Of a stretch of DNA of 64,000 nt, positions 27,641 to 37,566 are shown piece by piece. The stretch comes from Mycobacterium sp. ITM-2016-00317. Its GTDB lineage: Bacteria > Actinomycetota > Actinomycetes > Mycobacteriales > Mycobacteriaceae. The stretch lies in NCBI RefSeq assembly GCF_002968295.1, contig NZ_CP134399.1, positions 1,364,001 to 1,428,000 on the forward strand. Reading direction: 5' to 3'. Below the pieces are notes generated by a model that was not told where the DNA came from, made no database searches, and worked only from the letters and a program-made list of their open reading frames with translations. The position numbers and the translations under genes were made by a program. Positions within the stretch are counted from its first letter, which is position 1. Each line of letters starts with the position of its first letter.

Positions 27641-27702
27641 AGAAGCTATGTCGCTGAAGGGGGCCGAACCAGTCCTGCCATGAAACTATGGTCAAGCTGC
27701 AC
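27641..27702 (-). promoter_or_regulatory. 62-bp promoter-like element, copy 2 (secreted hydrolase)
   Basis: The minus-strand read includes TTGACCATAGTTTCATGGC, with CCAT-N6-ATGG. It has the same length and start-codon distance as copy 1 at 24986. It also lies upstream of the divergent GS-like gene at 27774, so it could serve both directions. Confidence 0.5.
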
Positions 27703-27773
27703 GCAGACCGGCTCGTCGTGGACGAGCTAGTTTTGCCGGATAGCGACGCGATGCCGACGGAGGGAGCTCGGCG

Positions 27774-29171
27774 ATGACCGATACGTGGATCGAGGGCGGG
27801 GTCACGAACGGCGAAGCCGACGCCGGGGTGGCGGCGGCGCGCGCCCTGTTCGAGCGTCACCGGATCACCACCGTGCAGTTCGGGATGACCGACATCGACG
27901 GTCAGCTGCGCGGCAAGTTCGTCGCGGCCGAGGTGTTCCTCGAGTCCATCGCGCGGCGGGGATCGACGATTCCCAACATCGTGTTCGGCTGGGACATCGA
28001 GGACACGTTGATGGACTGCTTCACCGTATCGGGTTGGCAGACAGGCTACTCCGACGTCGTCCTGGTGCCGGACCTGGCGACGCTGCGGCCGGTTCCGTGG
28101 GAACCGGGTCACGCCTTCGTGCTCTGCGACGTGGTGAACACCGACGGGTCCGCGGTGGAGGTCTCACCGCGGACGGTGCTCGCCGAGCAGGCCGCGCGCG
28201 CCGAAGCTCTCGGCTACCGGGTCACTGCCGGCTACGAGCTCGAGTTCTATCTGTTCCGGGAGACCCCGGAGACGGCTTCGGCGAAGGGTTACCGGAACCT
28301 GACCCCCGCCGCGCCCGGCATCGCGACGTTCAGCCTGAATCGGCACAGCGCTCTCGAAGAGGTCATCGGTGCGATCCGAGAAGGCATGCGCGCCTGCGAT
28401 ATTCCGATCCTGGCCTCCAACACCGAGTACGGCGCGGGTCAGATCGAGATCAACATCGAACACGCCGATGTGCTCACCACCGCCGATCGGGTGGCGATCT
28501 ACAAGAACGGTGTCCGCCGCATCGCCGAGCAGCACGGTTACCTGGCCTCGTTCATGGCCAAGGTCGACACGGAGTCTGCGGGTTCGAGCGCGCACATCCA
28601 TCAGAGCATGCAGCGGATCGACACCCCGGCGCGCAACGCGATGTGGGACGGCGACGGGCCCTCGGCACTGTTGCGTCACGCGGTGGCCGGGCAATTGGCG
28701 TCGATGCGTGACTTCACCGCGCTGTACTGCCCGACGGTCAACTCGTACAAGCGGCGGGTGCCGGGGTCCTGGTCGCCGGTGTCGGCGGCGTGGGGCACCG
28801 ACAACCGCACGGCCGCGCTGCGTGTCATCGCCGACGACGAGTCGGCGTGCCGGATGGAGAACCGGCTACCCGGCGCCGACGCGAACCCCTATCTCGCGTT
28901 GTCGGCGTGCGTGGCAGGGATTCTGCACGGCATCGACAATCACCTCGAGCCGCCCGCCCCGGTCGTCGGCAACGCCTACGAGGGAGCCGAAGCTGCGCTT
29001 CCCCGTTCGCTGGCCGAAGCCGTCGACGCGTTCGGGCACAGCGGTCTGGCCCGCTCCGCATTCGGCGACACCTTCGTCGAGCACTATCTCGCGTCGCGGT
29101 TGTGGGAGCGTGATCGGCACCGCGAAGCCGTCAGCGACTGGGAGACCGGGCGCTACTTCAGCCGTGTCTAG
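27774..29171 (+). CDS. Glutamine synthetase-family ligase (GlnA3/GlnA4-like)
   Basis: 465 residues, shorter than GlnA1. Catalytic-domain motifs are AGYELEFYLFR, NTEYGAGQIEIN, GSSAHIHQS, NSYKRRVPGSW and MENRLPGADANPYLALSAC. GS-like enzymes of this size gamma-glutamylate amines such as polyamines or ethanolamine, or act in secondary-amine use. The adjacent PucR-type regulator and nearby creatininase favour nitrogen/amine catabolism over ammonium assimilation. No adenylylation motif evident. Confidence 0.86.
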   Translation: MTDTWIEGGVTNGEADAGVAAARALFERHRITTVQFGMTDIDGQLRGKFVAAEVFLESIARRGSTIPNIVFGWDIEDTLMDCFTVSGWQTGYSDVVLVPDLATLRPVPWEPGHAFVLCDVVNTDGSAVEVSPRTVLAEQAARAEALGYRVTAGYELEFYLFRETPETASAKGYRNLTPAAPGIATFSLNRHSALEEVIGAIREGMRACDIPILASNTEYGAGQIEINIEHADVLTTADRVAIYKNGVRRIAEQHGYLASFMAKVDTESAGSSAHIHQSMQRIDTPARNAMWDGDGPSALLRHAVAGQLASMRDFTALYCPTVNSYKRRVPGSWSPVSAAWGTDNRTAALRVIADDESACRMENRLPGADANPYLALSACVAGILHGIDNHLEPPAPVVGNAYEGAEAALPRSLAEAVDAFGHSGLARSAFGDTFVEHYLASRLWERDRHREAVSDWETGRYFSRV

Positions 29172-29220
29172 GAACTGGGCGATGTCTCCCGGCGACGCTG
29201 CCGGCGACCTACGATGGGCC

Positions 29221-31067
29221 ATGCCCGATGAACCGCTGGCCCAGGTGGAGTTGCGGGGCGTGCAACACCTGGCCCGGGTGCTCGGGTCGACGACCGACGT
29301 CACGGTCGTCGCGCAGGGCGTGGCGGACGCGATCCAGGCGGGCCGCGGGAACCGGGACGTGTACTCCTACGTCTACGACACCGCGGCCAAGGAACTGGTG
29401 TTGACCGGCGCCACCGAGAGCCCGGCCGCCGAGCATGTCGGTGTCCTGCGAGTCGCCTACGGGGACGGCGTCACCGGGTGGGTGGCCGCGACCAAGCAGA
29501 GTTATCTCGTGGCCGGCGAGCCCGCCGGAGATCCCCGGTTCCTGCCCTACCCCGGTATCGGGGAGGAGCGTTGGGGCGCGATCTTCTCGGTGCCGATCGT
29601 GTCCCCGCAGGAGGAGCCGCTCGGCTGTATCACGGTGTGGGCCACCACCGGTCACCAATTCGATCCGGGTGAGGTGGCCTTCGTCGAGCGGATGGCGGCG
29701 CTGGTCGCGCCGGTGTTCGGCACGGCCAGGGAGCGGCAGACCGGCAGCCGGTTGGTCGTGGTGGCCGACGGCTGACCGAGCTGGCCTCGATGGTCGCGTC
29801 GGGCACCCCGACGGGTCCCACGCTGGACCACGCGGTCGCGTTCCTCACCGCGGCGGCCGACGTCGACGTCGCGGTCATGGTCGGGACGGACCCGTCGGGT
29901 GCGGACCGGATGCACATGAAGGTCGGTGCCGCGGCCGGGTCCGGCCGGTCAGAGCTTGAGGTGCTGCGGCACGAACTGCTGACCATCGACAAGGACGTCC
30001 GGCACGGGGTCACCGACTGGCGGGTCGCTTCGCAACTGGTCAACCGTGCGCTCGACGGCGTCGCCGGTGCGGTGACGAGTGCGGCGGTCCGGGTCGGCGC
30101 GGAGGAATTCGGTGTGCTGACCTGCGCGCGCCTGCGCCCGCAGCGGTTCACCGCCGGGGAGACCGCGCTGGTTGCGGCGGTGGCGCATCAGGGCGCGGTT
30201 GCGATCAGGCTGGCGGTGCTGACCGACGAACTGGCCTCGCGCAACCGGCTGAACTGGTTCCTGCGCGATCTTTCCGCGGGACGGCTGGGGCCCGAAGAGT
30301 TGCGGCGCCGCGCAGCGGCGGTCGGGATCGACACCGCCGAACGCCACGTGTTCGTGGTCGGCAGCGTGTCGGCGCTGTCGATGCCGCGCGGTGAGACCGG
30401 CGCGGTCAGCGTCGCGCTCGGGGATCTGCTGGCCAAGGGGTCGGTGCTGCCCGCAGGCACGCTGTACGCGTCGACACCGCATCAGACCGTGGCGGTGGTG
30501 CCGTGGCAGGGCGACGACCAGTCGATCGACGCGCTACGGATGCCGCTGCTGGAAGTGTGTTCCCGGCTCCGGTCTGCCGGACGTGCGGTCACTTTCGGTG
30601 TGTCGGCGCCTGTCTCGGCGACCGCCGAGCTCAGCGGCGCCCTCGCCGAGGCGCGTGAGGCGATGGCGATCGGCAGCGGCCTGGACAATCCGAACGGGGT
30701 CTTCACCCTCGACGACGTCGGGCACCATCTGCTGCTGATGCGGGTGTCGGGGGCGGACTCGATCCGCGACCGCTACGCCACCGCGATCACCCGCATCGCC
30801 GAGTACGACAGGGTCAAGGGCACCGAGCTGTTGGAGACGCTGTCGGTGTTCCTGCACTATCGCAGTCAGAGCGCCGCCAGCCGGGAACTCTACGTGCACC
30901 GCAACACCCTCAACCAGCGCCTGACGCGGGCGGCCAATCTCAGCGGCGTCGACGTGCTGGAACCCTCGGAATGGTTCCCGTTGCAGCTGGCGCTGAAGGT
31001 GCACCAGTCCCGGGCTGGGGAGCCGCGGCGTACGCACCCGGGCAACGAACCCGACGAGGCCGGCTAA
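29221..31067 (+). CDS. GAF/PucR-type transcriptional regulator, apparent -1 frameshift
   Basis: Two frames form one ~615-residue protein. From ATG 29221 a GAF domain runs about 180 residues (VTGWVAATKQSYLVAGEPAGDPRF). The second frame picks up RLTELASMVASGTPTGP, then a second GAF-like region, a GGDEF-like CdaR linker and the C-terminal PucR HTH (LLETLSVFLHYRSQSAASRELYVHRNTLNQRL). One base missing between about 29731 and 29773 explains the break. It lies 49 bp after the GS-like gene and probably regulates it. Confidence 0.8.
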
Positions 31068-32665
31068 GCCCAGTCCCGCACCGCGACGGCCACGGCGTTC
31101 TGCACCCGCGCCGCCCGTGCCCGGGCGGCGTCCAACTCTCCGGAACACCGGATCTCGATGTAGCACTTGACTTTCGGTTCGGTGCCGGACGGGCGGATCA
31201 CCACCCGCACCGATGTCATGTCGTCGCCGCCGGTGAACACCAGCGCGTCGGTGCGCGGCGCGAGATCGGCTGCAGTGACCGCGAACCCGGCCACCGCCTC
31301 CGGTGGGGCGGCGCGCAGCCGCGCCATCAGCGCCGCGGCCTGCTGCGCCGAGTCGACCCGGCGGGTCACCGCGACGGTACTGTGCACGCCGTGCCGGCGG
31401 GCCAGTTCGTCGAGCGCGTCGAGCACGCTCAGGCCGCGATCCCGCAGTGCCACCACCAGATCGGCCGCAAGCACCGCGGCGCTGATCCCGTCCTTGTCCC
31501 GCACCGCGTCAGGGTCCACGCAGTGCCCGATGGCCTCCTCGTAGGCGTACACCAGCGTCGCGTCCAGGCCTTCGTCGGCGCGCGCCAGCCACTTGAACCC
31601 GGTCAGCGTCTCCACATGGCGCGCCCCGTGCTCGGCGGCGATGGCGGCCAGCATCCGCGACGACACCACGGTGCTGGCCACCACGGTGGCGGAGTTGTCA
31701 CGGCCGGTGAGCAGGTATTCGCCGAACAGCCAACCGGTCTCGTCGCCGGAGAGCATCCGCCAGCCGTCCGGGGTGGGCACGCCGATTGCGCACCGGTCGG
31801 CGTCGGGATCGAGTGCGATCGCGAGGTCGGCGCCGACCTCGTCGGCCAGTGCGGTCAACAGCGCTGCGGCGCCCGGTTCCTCGGGATTCGGGAACGCCAC
31901 CGTCGGGAAGTCGGGGTCCGGCGCGAACTGGGATTCGACGACGTGCACGTCGTCGAATCCGGCCAGTGCCAGTGCGTCGAGGGCGAATTCGCCGCCCACG
32001 CCGTGCATCGGGGTCAGTGCGATCCGGGCGGTGCCGGCGGTGTGCCGCACGGTGGCGGTGCGTTCGACGTACGCCCGCAACAGCTCGGTGCCCGACGCGT
32101 CGACGGCGCGGCGGGGGATCTCGTCGGCCGGCGGAGCGGAGGAGATGGCGTGCTCGATGTCGCGGTCGGTGGGGGAGACGATCTGCAGGCCGCCGGCGAA
32201 GTACACCTTGTAGCCGTTGTCGCTCGGCGGGTTGTGGGACGCGGTGATCTGCACCCCGGCTGCGGCGCCGGTGTCGCGCACCGCGAATGCCACCGCGGGC
32301 GTGGGCACCGGGAACGGCATCAGCGTCACGGAAAATCCCTGTGCGGAAAACACTTCGGCGGCGGCCCGGCCGAACTCGGACGAGCGGTGGCGGGCGTCGT
32401 AGCCGACCACCACCGGCGCGCCGCCCAGTCCGCGGTCGGCCAGCACCCGGGCCACCGCCCATGTCGCGCGCAGCACCACGGCCAGATTCATGCCGTTGGG
32501 GCCGGCGCGCAGCGGCCCGCGCAGGCCCGCGGTGCCGAACGTCAGGGACCCGTCGAAGCGCGCGGCGAGTTCGTCGGGACCGCATGCGGCCAGCTCCTCG
32601 GCCGCACCGGGATCGGGGTCGTGGGAGAGCCATTCCTGCACGGCGGTGCGCAAGGACGGGGTCAC
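31064..32665 (-). CDS. pmmB: Phosphomannomutase/phosphoglucomutase
   Basis: 533 residues. The phospho-Ser loop TASHNPPSDNGYKVY, metal loop DPDADRC and C-terminal phosphate-binding RPSGTEPKVKCYIE are intact. It interconverts hexose 1- and 6-phosphates. In M. tuberculosis the ortholog pmmB sits beside the purine nucleoside phosphorylase and upp; here a MarR/transporter pair and the 20-31 kb block intervene. The stop overlaps the PucR gene by 4 nt. Confidence 0.92.
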   Translation of the reverse strand: MTPSLRTAVQEWLSHDPDPGAAEELAACGPDELAARFDGSLTFGTAGLRGPLRAGPNGMNLAVVLRATWAVARVLADRGLGGAPVVVGYDARHRSSEFGRAAAEVFSAQGFSVTLMPFPVPTPAVAFAVRDTGAAAGVQITASHNPPSDNGYKVYFAGGLQIVSPTDRDIEHAISSAPPADEIPRRAVDASGTELLRAYVERTATVRHTAGTARIALTPMHGVGGEFALDALALAGFDDVHVVESQFAPDPDFPTVAFPNPEEPGAAALLTALADEVGADLAIALDPDADRCAIGVPTPDGWRMLSGDETGWLFGEYLLTGRDNSATVVASTVVSSRMLAAIAAEHGARHVETLTGFKWLARADEGLDATLVYAYEEAIGHCVDPDAVRDKDGISAAVLAADLVVALRDRGLSVLDALDELARRHGVHSTVAVTRRVDSAQQAAALMARLRAAPPEAVAGFAVTAADLAPRTDALVFTGGDDMTSVRVVIRPSGTEPKVKCYIEIRCSGELDAARARAARVQNAVAVAVRDWA

Positions 32666-32685
32666 CCCATCACCCCACCAGAGGC

Positions 32686-32734
32686 GGATCGGGCGCGCAA
32701 ACGTGCCACAGGTGTCGCCTAACGCGCCGGATTC
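32686..32734. repeat. 49-bp palindrome (family B, copy 3), degenerate
   Basis: Left GGATCGGGCGCGC, right ACGCGCCGGATTC; the outer arms pair and the inner parts have diverged. It lies between the MarR stop and the pmmB start, both on the minus strand, and overlaps the MarR stop. Confidence 0.65.
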
Positions 32735-33170
32735 ACCTCTCCGCGAGCTTGCGCAGGACCGGCGCCACCAGCATCAGCAGGTCGAACTCCAGCTCGGACA
32801 GGCTGTCGCGCATCGTCTGGTGCAGCCAGGCGTCGCGCTCGGCGCGGTCGGCCTCCAGCAGCGTGACGCCGTCGGCGGTGATCTCGACCAGCTGGCGGCG
32901 GCGGTCGTTCTCGTCGGGCCGGCGCGCGACCAGCCCCCGCGACTCCAACTCGTTGAGCGAGTCGGTCAGCGATTGCACGCGGACGTGCATCCGGATGCCG
33001 AGCTCGGCAGGGGTGGTCACGCCGGCGCGGCTGATCTCGCCGAGCAGCTGCATCTGGCTCAGGGTCAGGCCGTTGTCCGGGCGATGCCGGCGCAGCTGCC
33101 GTGCCACCGCCATCAGCGATTCCCGCAGTTCGGTCGCGGCCGAGAACGCCCGCTCTGACTCCCGATTCAT
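32733..33170 (-). CDS. MarR-family transcriptional regulator
   Basis: 145 residues with a winged helix: LTLSQMQLLGEISRAGVTTPAELGIRMHVRVQSLTDSLNELESRGLVARRPDENDRRRQLVEIT, where DENDRRR is the wing. It is divergent from the AbrB-type transporter at 33235 over 64 bp, so it likely represses that gene. The start at 33170 is chosen because longer forms cross the divergent promoter. Confidence 0.9.
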   Translation of the reverse strand: MNRESERAFSAATELRESLMAVARQLRRHRPDNGLTLSQMQLLGEISRAGVTTPAELGIRMHVRVQSLTDSLNELESRGLVARRPDENDRRRQLVEITADGVTLLEADRAERDAWLHQTMRDSLSELEFDLLMLVAPVLRKLAER

Positions 33171-33234
33171 CGCCAAGCTAAACCTTGGTAATTGCTGTGT
33201 GTCACAGGTCATCACCCCTAGTTGAGATCGTGTT

Positions 33235-34398
33235 ATGGCAAGAGGATACTTGGCATCAATGACGACGTGGGCATTCTGGCGACAAATCCCGGGCTGGGCG
33301 CTGCTTCTTGCGCTCACCGTCGCGGTGACCGTTCCGCTGACCCTGGTGGGGGTGCCGTCGGCGGCGCTGTTCGCGGCACTGGTGGTCGGGATCGCGGTGG
33401 CGTTGTGGTCCCGAGGTCCCACAGCGGTCCCGCGCAGACTCGGCGTCGCGGCCCAGGGCGTGCTCGGTGTCTACATCGGCACGATGGTCCAGCAGGACGC
33501 GCTGCCCGCGCTGAAGGACGACTGGGCGATCGTGCTCGCCGTCGTGCTCGGCACGCTGGTGCTCAGTGTGATCGCCGGTGCGCTGCTCGGACTGCGCCGC
33601 GACGTGACGCCACTGACCGGCTCACTGGCGCTGGTCGCCGGCGGCGCGTCCGGTCTGGTCGCGATCGCGCGCGAGCTCGGCGGCGACGACCGCGTGGTGG
33701 CGGTCGTGCAGTACCTGCGGGTCGCGCTGGTCACCGCGTCGATGCCGGTCGTGGTCACCCTTATCTATCACGCCGACCGCTCCCACAGTGTGGTCGAAGC
33801 CGCCCGCACCGACTCGGCGCCCTGGTATCTGAGCGTCGCGATGATGACGGCATTGGTGCTGGTCGGGGCCACCGGGGGCCGGTTGATCCGGTTGCCGGGC
33901 GCGGGCCTGCTGGGTCCGCTGGCGTTGACGGTCGCGCTCGAGGTCAGCGGGCTGTCGTTCGGGCTGACGGTGCCGGTGCTGCTGGTGCAGGCCGGCTACA
34001 TGCTGATCGGCTGGCAGGCAGGGCTGGCGTTCACCCGGGAGTCGCTGCGCGAGATCGGTCGGCTGCTGCCCGCCGCGGTGGCGCTGATCGTGTTCCTCGG
34101 GGTCGCGACCGCCGGGCTGGGGGTGCTGCTGGCCCGCGTCGCCGGGCTGACCCCGCTGGAGGGATATCTGGCGACCAGTCCCGGCGGGGTGTACGCGGTG
34201 CTGGCCACGGCGGTGGAGACCGGCTCCAACGTCACGTTCGTCGTCGCCGCGCAGGTGTTGCGCATCCTGCTGATGCTTTTCGCGGCGCCGTTGCTGGCGC
34301 ACGGGGTGTTGTGGGCGACCCGCCGGTTCGGCCGCAACCGCGATCAGAGCCGGGAGATCACCGACGAGAGCAGGGATCCCATCCGGGTGGCCGACTGA
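33235..34398 (+). CDS. AbrB-family (AbrB-duplication) membrane transporter
   Basis: 387 residues with about ten hydrophobic segments arranged as two repeats. The halves share glycine-rich turns ([31 protein letters not shown] and [31 protein letters not shown]). This is the TIGR03082/AbrB membrane family; substrates are poorly known. The ATG at 33259 is an alternative start. The 3' end overlaps convergent punA by 55 bp, a sizeable antisense overlap. Confidence 0.8.
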   Translation: MARGYLASMTTWAFWRQIPGWALLLALTVAVTVPLTLVGVPSAALFAALVVGIAVALWSRGPTAVPRRLGVAAQGVLGVYIGTMVQQDALPALKDDWAIVLAVVLGTLVLSVIAGALLGLRRDVTPLTGSLALVAGGASGLVAIARELGGDDRVVAVVQYLRVALVTASMPVVVTLIYHADRSHSVVEAARTDSAPWYLSVAMMTALVLVGATGGRLIRLPGAGLLGPLALTVALEVSGLSFGLTVPVLLVQAGYMLIGWQAGLAFTRESLREIGRLLPAAVALIVFLGVATAGLGVLLARVAGLTPLEGYLATSPGGVYAVLATAVETGSNVTFVVAAQVLRILLMLFAAPLLAHGVLWATRRFGRNRDQSREITDESRDPIRVAD

Positions 34399-35138
34399 CG
34401 GCCCGCCTCCAGCACCTCGTCGTGGCTCAGCGGCTGACCCGTCATGCCCGCCGCCAGGTTCGTCACCAGCGAGATGCCCAGCACGTCCGCACCGGCGGCC
34501 CGCGCCGCGATGGTCTCGTGCACCGTCGACATGCCGACCAGGTCCGCGCCCAATGTGCGCAGCATCCGGATCTCGGCCGGCGTCTCGTAGTGCGGGCCGG
34601 GCAGCCCGGCGTACACGCCGTCGGCCAGGTCCGGCTCGATCTCGCGGGCCAGCGCGCGCAGCCGCGGCGAGTACGCGTCGACCAGGTCCACGAACTGCGC
34701 GCCCACCAGTGGGGAGCGCGCGGTCAGGTTCAGGTGGTCGCTGATCAGCACGGGCTGGCCGACGGAGAAGTCGTTGCGCAGCCCGCCCGCGGCGTTGGTC
34801 AGCACCACGGTGTGCACGCCGGCCGCGCACGCGGTGCGCACCGGATGCACCACATGGCGCAGGTCGTGCCCTTCGTAGGCGTGGATGCGGCCGAGCAGCA
34901 CCAGCACGCGGTGCGCGCCGACCCGCAGCGACAGCACCTGGCCGCCGTGGCCCTGCGCGCTGGGCGGGGTGAACCCGGGCAGCTCGGCCATCGGCACCGC
35001 GGCGGTCGGATCCCCGAGCTGCGCCGCGGCCGGCGCCCACCCGGAACCGAGCACCACGGCGACGTCGTGGACGCCGCTACCGGTGCGTGTGCGCAGCGCG
35101 TCGGCCGCACGTTCGGCCGATGCCGCAGGGTCTTCCAC
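34344..35138 (-). CDS. punA: Purine nucleoside phosphorylase
   Basis: 264 residues. [64 protein letters not shown] and the substrate Asn in SLVTNLAAG are intact. It phosphorolyses inosine and guanosine, complementing add. Named deoD/punA in mycobacteria. Divergent from amiB1, 47 bp apart. Confidence 0.95.
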   Translation of the reverse strand: MEDPAASAERAADALRTRTGSGVHDVAVVLGSGWAPAAAQLGDPTAAVPMAELPGFTPPSAQGHGGQVLSLRVGAHRVLVLLGRIHAYEGHDLRHVVHPVRTACAAGVHTVVLTNAAGGLRNDFSVGQPVLISDHLNLTARSPLVGAQFVDLVDAYSPRLRALAREIEPDLADGVYAGLPGPHYETPAEIRMLRTLGADLVGMSTVHETIAARAAGADVLGISLVTNLAAGMTGQPLSHDEVLEAGRQSATRMGSLLSSVISRL

Positions 35139-35185
35139 AGACCGCAGCTTAGTTGGGGTGTTTGTGCAGTGAGATACTTGCCAGC

Positions 35186-36366
35186 ATGCCCACCGCTCCC
35201 GCGTCGACCTGCGTCGAAGACGTGGTCCGGCGTCGCCGCGGTGACCTGGTCGAGCTGTCCCACGCGATCCACGCCGAACCCGAACTGGCGTTCGCCGAGC
35301 ACCGCAGCTGCGCCAAGACCCAGGCGCTGGTGGCCGAGCGCGGCTTCGAGATCACCGCGGGCGTCGCAGGCCTGGAGACCGCGTTCCGCGCCGTGTACGG
35401 CAGCGGGCCGCTGGTCATCGGCGTCTGCGCCGAGTACGACGCGCTGCCCGAACTCGGGCACGCCTGCGGGCACAACATCATCGCGGCCTCGGCCGTCGGC
35501 ACCGCGCTGGCGCTGGCCGAGGTCGCCGACCTGCTCGGCCTGACGGTCGTGCTGCTGGGCACCCCGGCCGAGGAGCTCGGCGGCGGCAAGGCGCTGATGC
35601 TGCGGGCGGGGGTGTTCGACGACATCGCCGCGGCGGTGATGCTGCACCCCGGCCCCGTCGACATCGCCGCGGCACGGTCGCTGGCGCTCTCGGAGATGAC
35701 GATCGGGTACACCGGTCGCGAGGCGCACGCCGCAGTCGCCCCGTACCTGGGCGTCAACGCCGCCGACGCCGTCACCGTGGCCCAGGTGGCTATCGGGTTG
35801 CTGCGCCAGCAGCTCGCGCCCGGCCAGATGGTGCACGGCATCGTCACCGACGGCGGCCAGGCCTCCAACGTCATCCCCGGGCACGCCGAGATGCGCTACA
35901 CGATGCGCGCGACCGACTCGGAGTCGTTGCGCGCGTTGGAAGTCCGGATGGCCGGCTGCTTCGCCGCGGGCGCGCTGGCCACCGGTTGCGAGCATCTGGT
36001 CGCCGAGACCGCGCGGCCTACGCCGAGCTGACCCCCGACCCCTGGATGGCCGAGACGTTCCGCGGCGAGATGACGCGCGTGGGCCGCACCCCGGTGCCCG
36101 CGGAGCTGGAGGCGTCGGTGCCGCTGGGCAGCACGGACATGGGCAACGTGACCCAGGTGATGCCCGGCATCCATCCCGTCGTCGGTGTCGACGCCGGCGG
36201 CGCGTCGATCCACCAGCCCGAGTTCGCCGCCGCGGCGGTGAACGCCAGTGCCGACACCGCGGTGATCGAGGGCGCGATCATGCTGGCGCGCACCGTGGTC
36301 GCGCTGGCCGAATCCGACACCGAACGGGACCGGGTGCTGGAGCACCGGCGGAGGCGCGCGGCATGA
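35186..36366 (+). CDS. amiB1: M20-family amidohydrolase AmiB1-like, apparent -1 frameshift
   Basis: The frame from ATG 35186 covers the metal-binding [13 protein letters not shown] and the lid domain to about 36010. The next frame continues [19 protein letters not shown] and [13 protein letters not shown], and ends with a 4-nt overlap of amiA1. One base restored near 36010-36025 gives about 393 residues, the usual size of AmiB1. Role: hydrolysis of N-acyl amino acid or amide substrates. Two-gene operon with amiA1. Confidence 0.85.
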
Positions 36367-37538
36367 GTGTGTTGAAGCATGCGGCTGCGCGTTGGCTCAG
36401 CGAGCACCACGACGACCTGATCGGGTGGCGACGGCACCTGCACCGCCACCCGGAGCTCGGGCGCCAGGAATTCAAGACGACGCAGTTCGTGGCCTCGCTG
36501 CTGGCCGACGCCGGCCTCAACCCGAAGGTGCTGCCCGGCGGGACGGGGCTGACGTGCGACTTCGGTCCCGACGACGCACCGCGGGTGGCGCTGCGCGCGG
36601 ACATGGACGCGTTGCCGATGGCCGAGCGCACCGGTCTGCCGTTCGCGTCGGAGGTGCCGAACGTCGCGCACGCCTGCGGGCACGACGGGCACACCGCGGT
36701 GCTGCTCGGCGCGGCGATGGCGATGGCCTCGGAGACCGAGCTTTCGGTGGGGGTGCGGCTGATCTTCCAGGCCGCCGAGGAGTTGATGCCCGGCGGTGCG
36801 CTCGACGCCATCGCCGCGGGCGCGCTGACCGGGGTGTCGCGGATCTTCGCGTTGCACTGCGATCCGCACCTGCCGGTGGGCCGGGTCGCGGTGAAGCCGG
36901 GGCCGATCACCTCGGCGGCCGACCACATCGAGGTGACGCTGCACTCGCCGGGCGGGCACACCTCGCGCCCGCATCTGACCGGCGATCTGGTCTATGCGCT
37001 GGGCACGCTGATCACCGGGGTGCCGGGGGTGCTGTCGCGGCGCATCGATCCGCGCAACAGCACGGTGATGGTGTGGGGCGCGGTGCACGCCGGGATGGCC
37101 GCGAACGCGATCCCGCAGACCGGCACGCTGACCGGAACCATCCGCACGGCCAGCCGCGAGACCTGGTTGACGCTCGAAGGCATCGTGCAGGAGACGATCT
37201 CGTCGCTGCTGGCGCCGCTGGGCGTCGAGCACGTGCTGCAGTACCGCCGGGGTGTGCCCCCGGTGGTCAACGAGGAGATCTCCACCCGGATCATGACCCA
37301 CGCGATCGAGGAGATCGGGCCCGGCGTGCTGGCCGACACCAAGCAGTCCGGCGGCGGCGAGGACTTCTCCTGGTATCTGGAGGAGGTGCCCGGCGCGATG
37401 GCGCGGCTGGGGGTGTGGAGTGGGCGCGGCCCGCAGCTGGATCTGCACCAGCCCACGTTCGACCTCGACGAGCGCGCGCTCGGTGTCGGTGTGCGACTGA
37501 TGGTCAACCTCGTCGAGCAGAGCGCGGCCGCGCTGTAG
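36363..37538 (+). CDS. amiA1: M20-family amidohydrolase AmiA1-like
   Basis: 391 residues. RRHLHRHPELGRQEFKTT, ADMDALPMAERTGLPFAS, ACGHDGHTAVLLGAA (metal Cys/His), FQAAEELMPGGA and the dimerisation stretch SPGGHTSRP are intact, as in hippurate-hydrolase-like peptidases. Starts ATG 36363 within the amiB1 stop. The IS110-type element begins about 30 bp after the stop. Confidence 0.9.
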   Translation: MSVLKHAAARWLSEHHDDLIGWRRHLHRHPELGRQEFKTTQFVASLLADAGLNPKVLPGGTGLTCDFGPDDAPRVALRADMDALPMAERTGLPFASEVPNVAHACGHDGHTAVLLGAAMAMASETELSVGVRLIFQAAEELMPGGALDAIAAGALTGVSRIFALHCDPHLPVGRVAVKPGPITSAADHIEVTLHSPGGHTSRPHLTGDLVYALGTLITGVPGVLSRRIDPRNSTVMVWGAVHAGMAANAIPQTGTLTGTIRTASRETWLTLEGIVQETISSLLAPLGVEHVLQYRRGVPPVVNEEISTRIMTHAIEEIGPGVLADTKQSGGGEDFSWYLEEVPGAMARLGVWSGRGPQLDLHQPTFDLDERALGVGVRLMVNLVEQSAAAL

Positions 37539-37566
37539 CCGTAAGCCCCATTCCGCCGAGCGTGCA

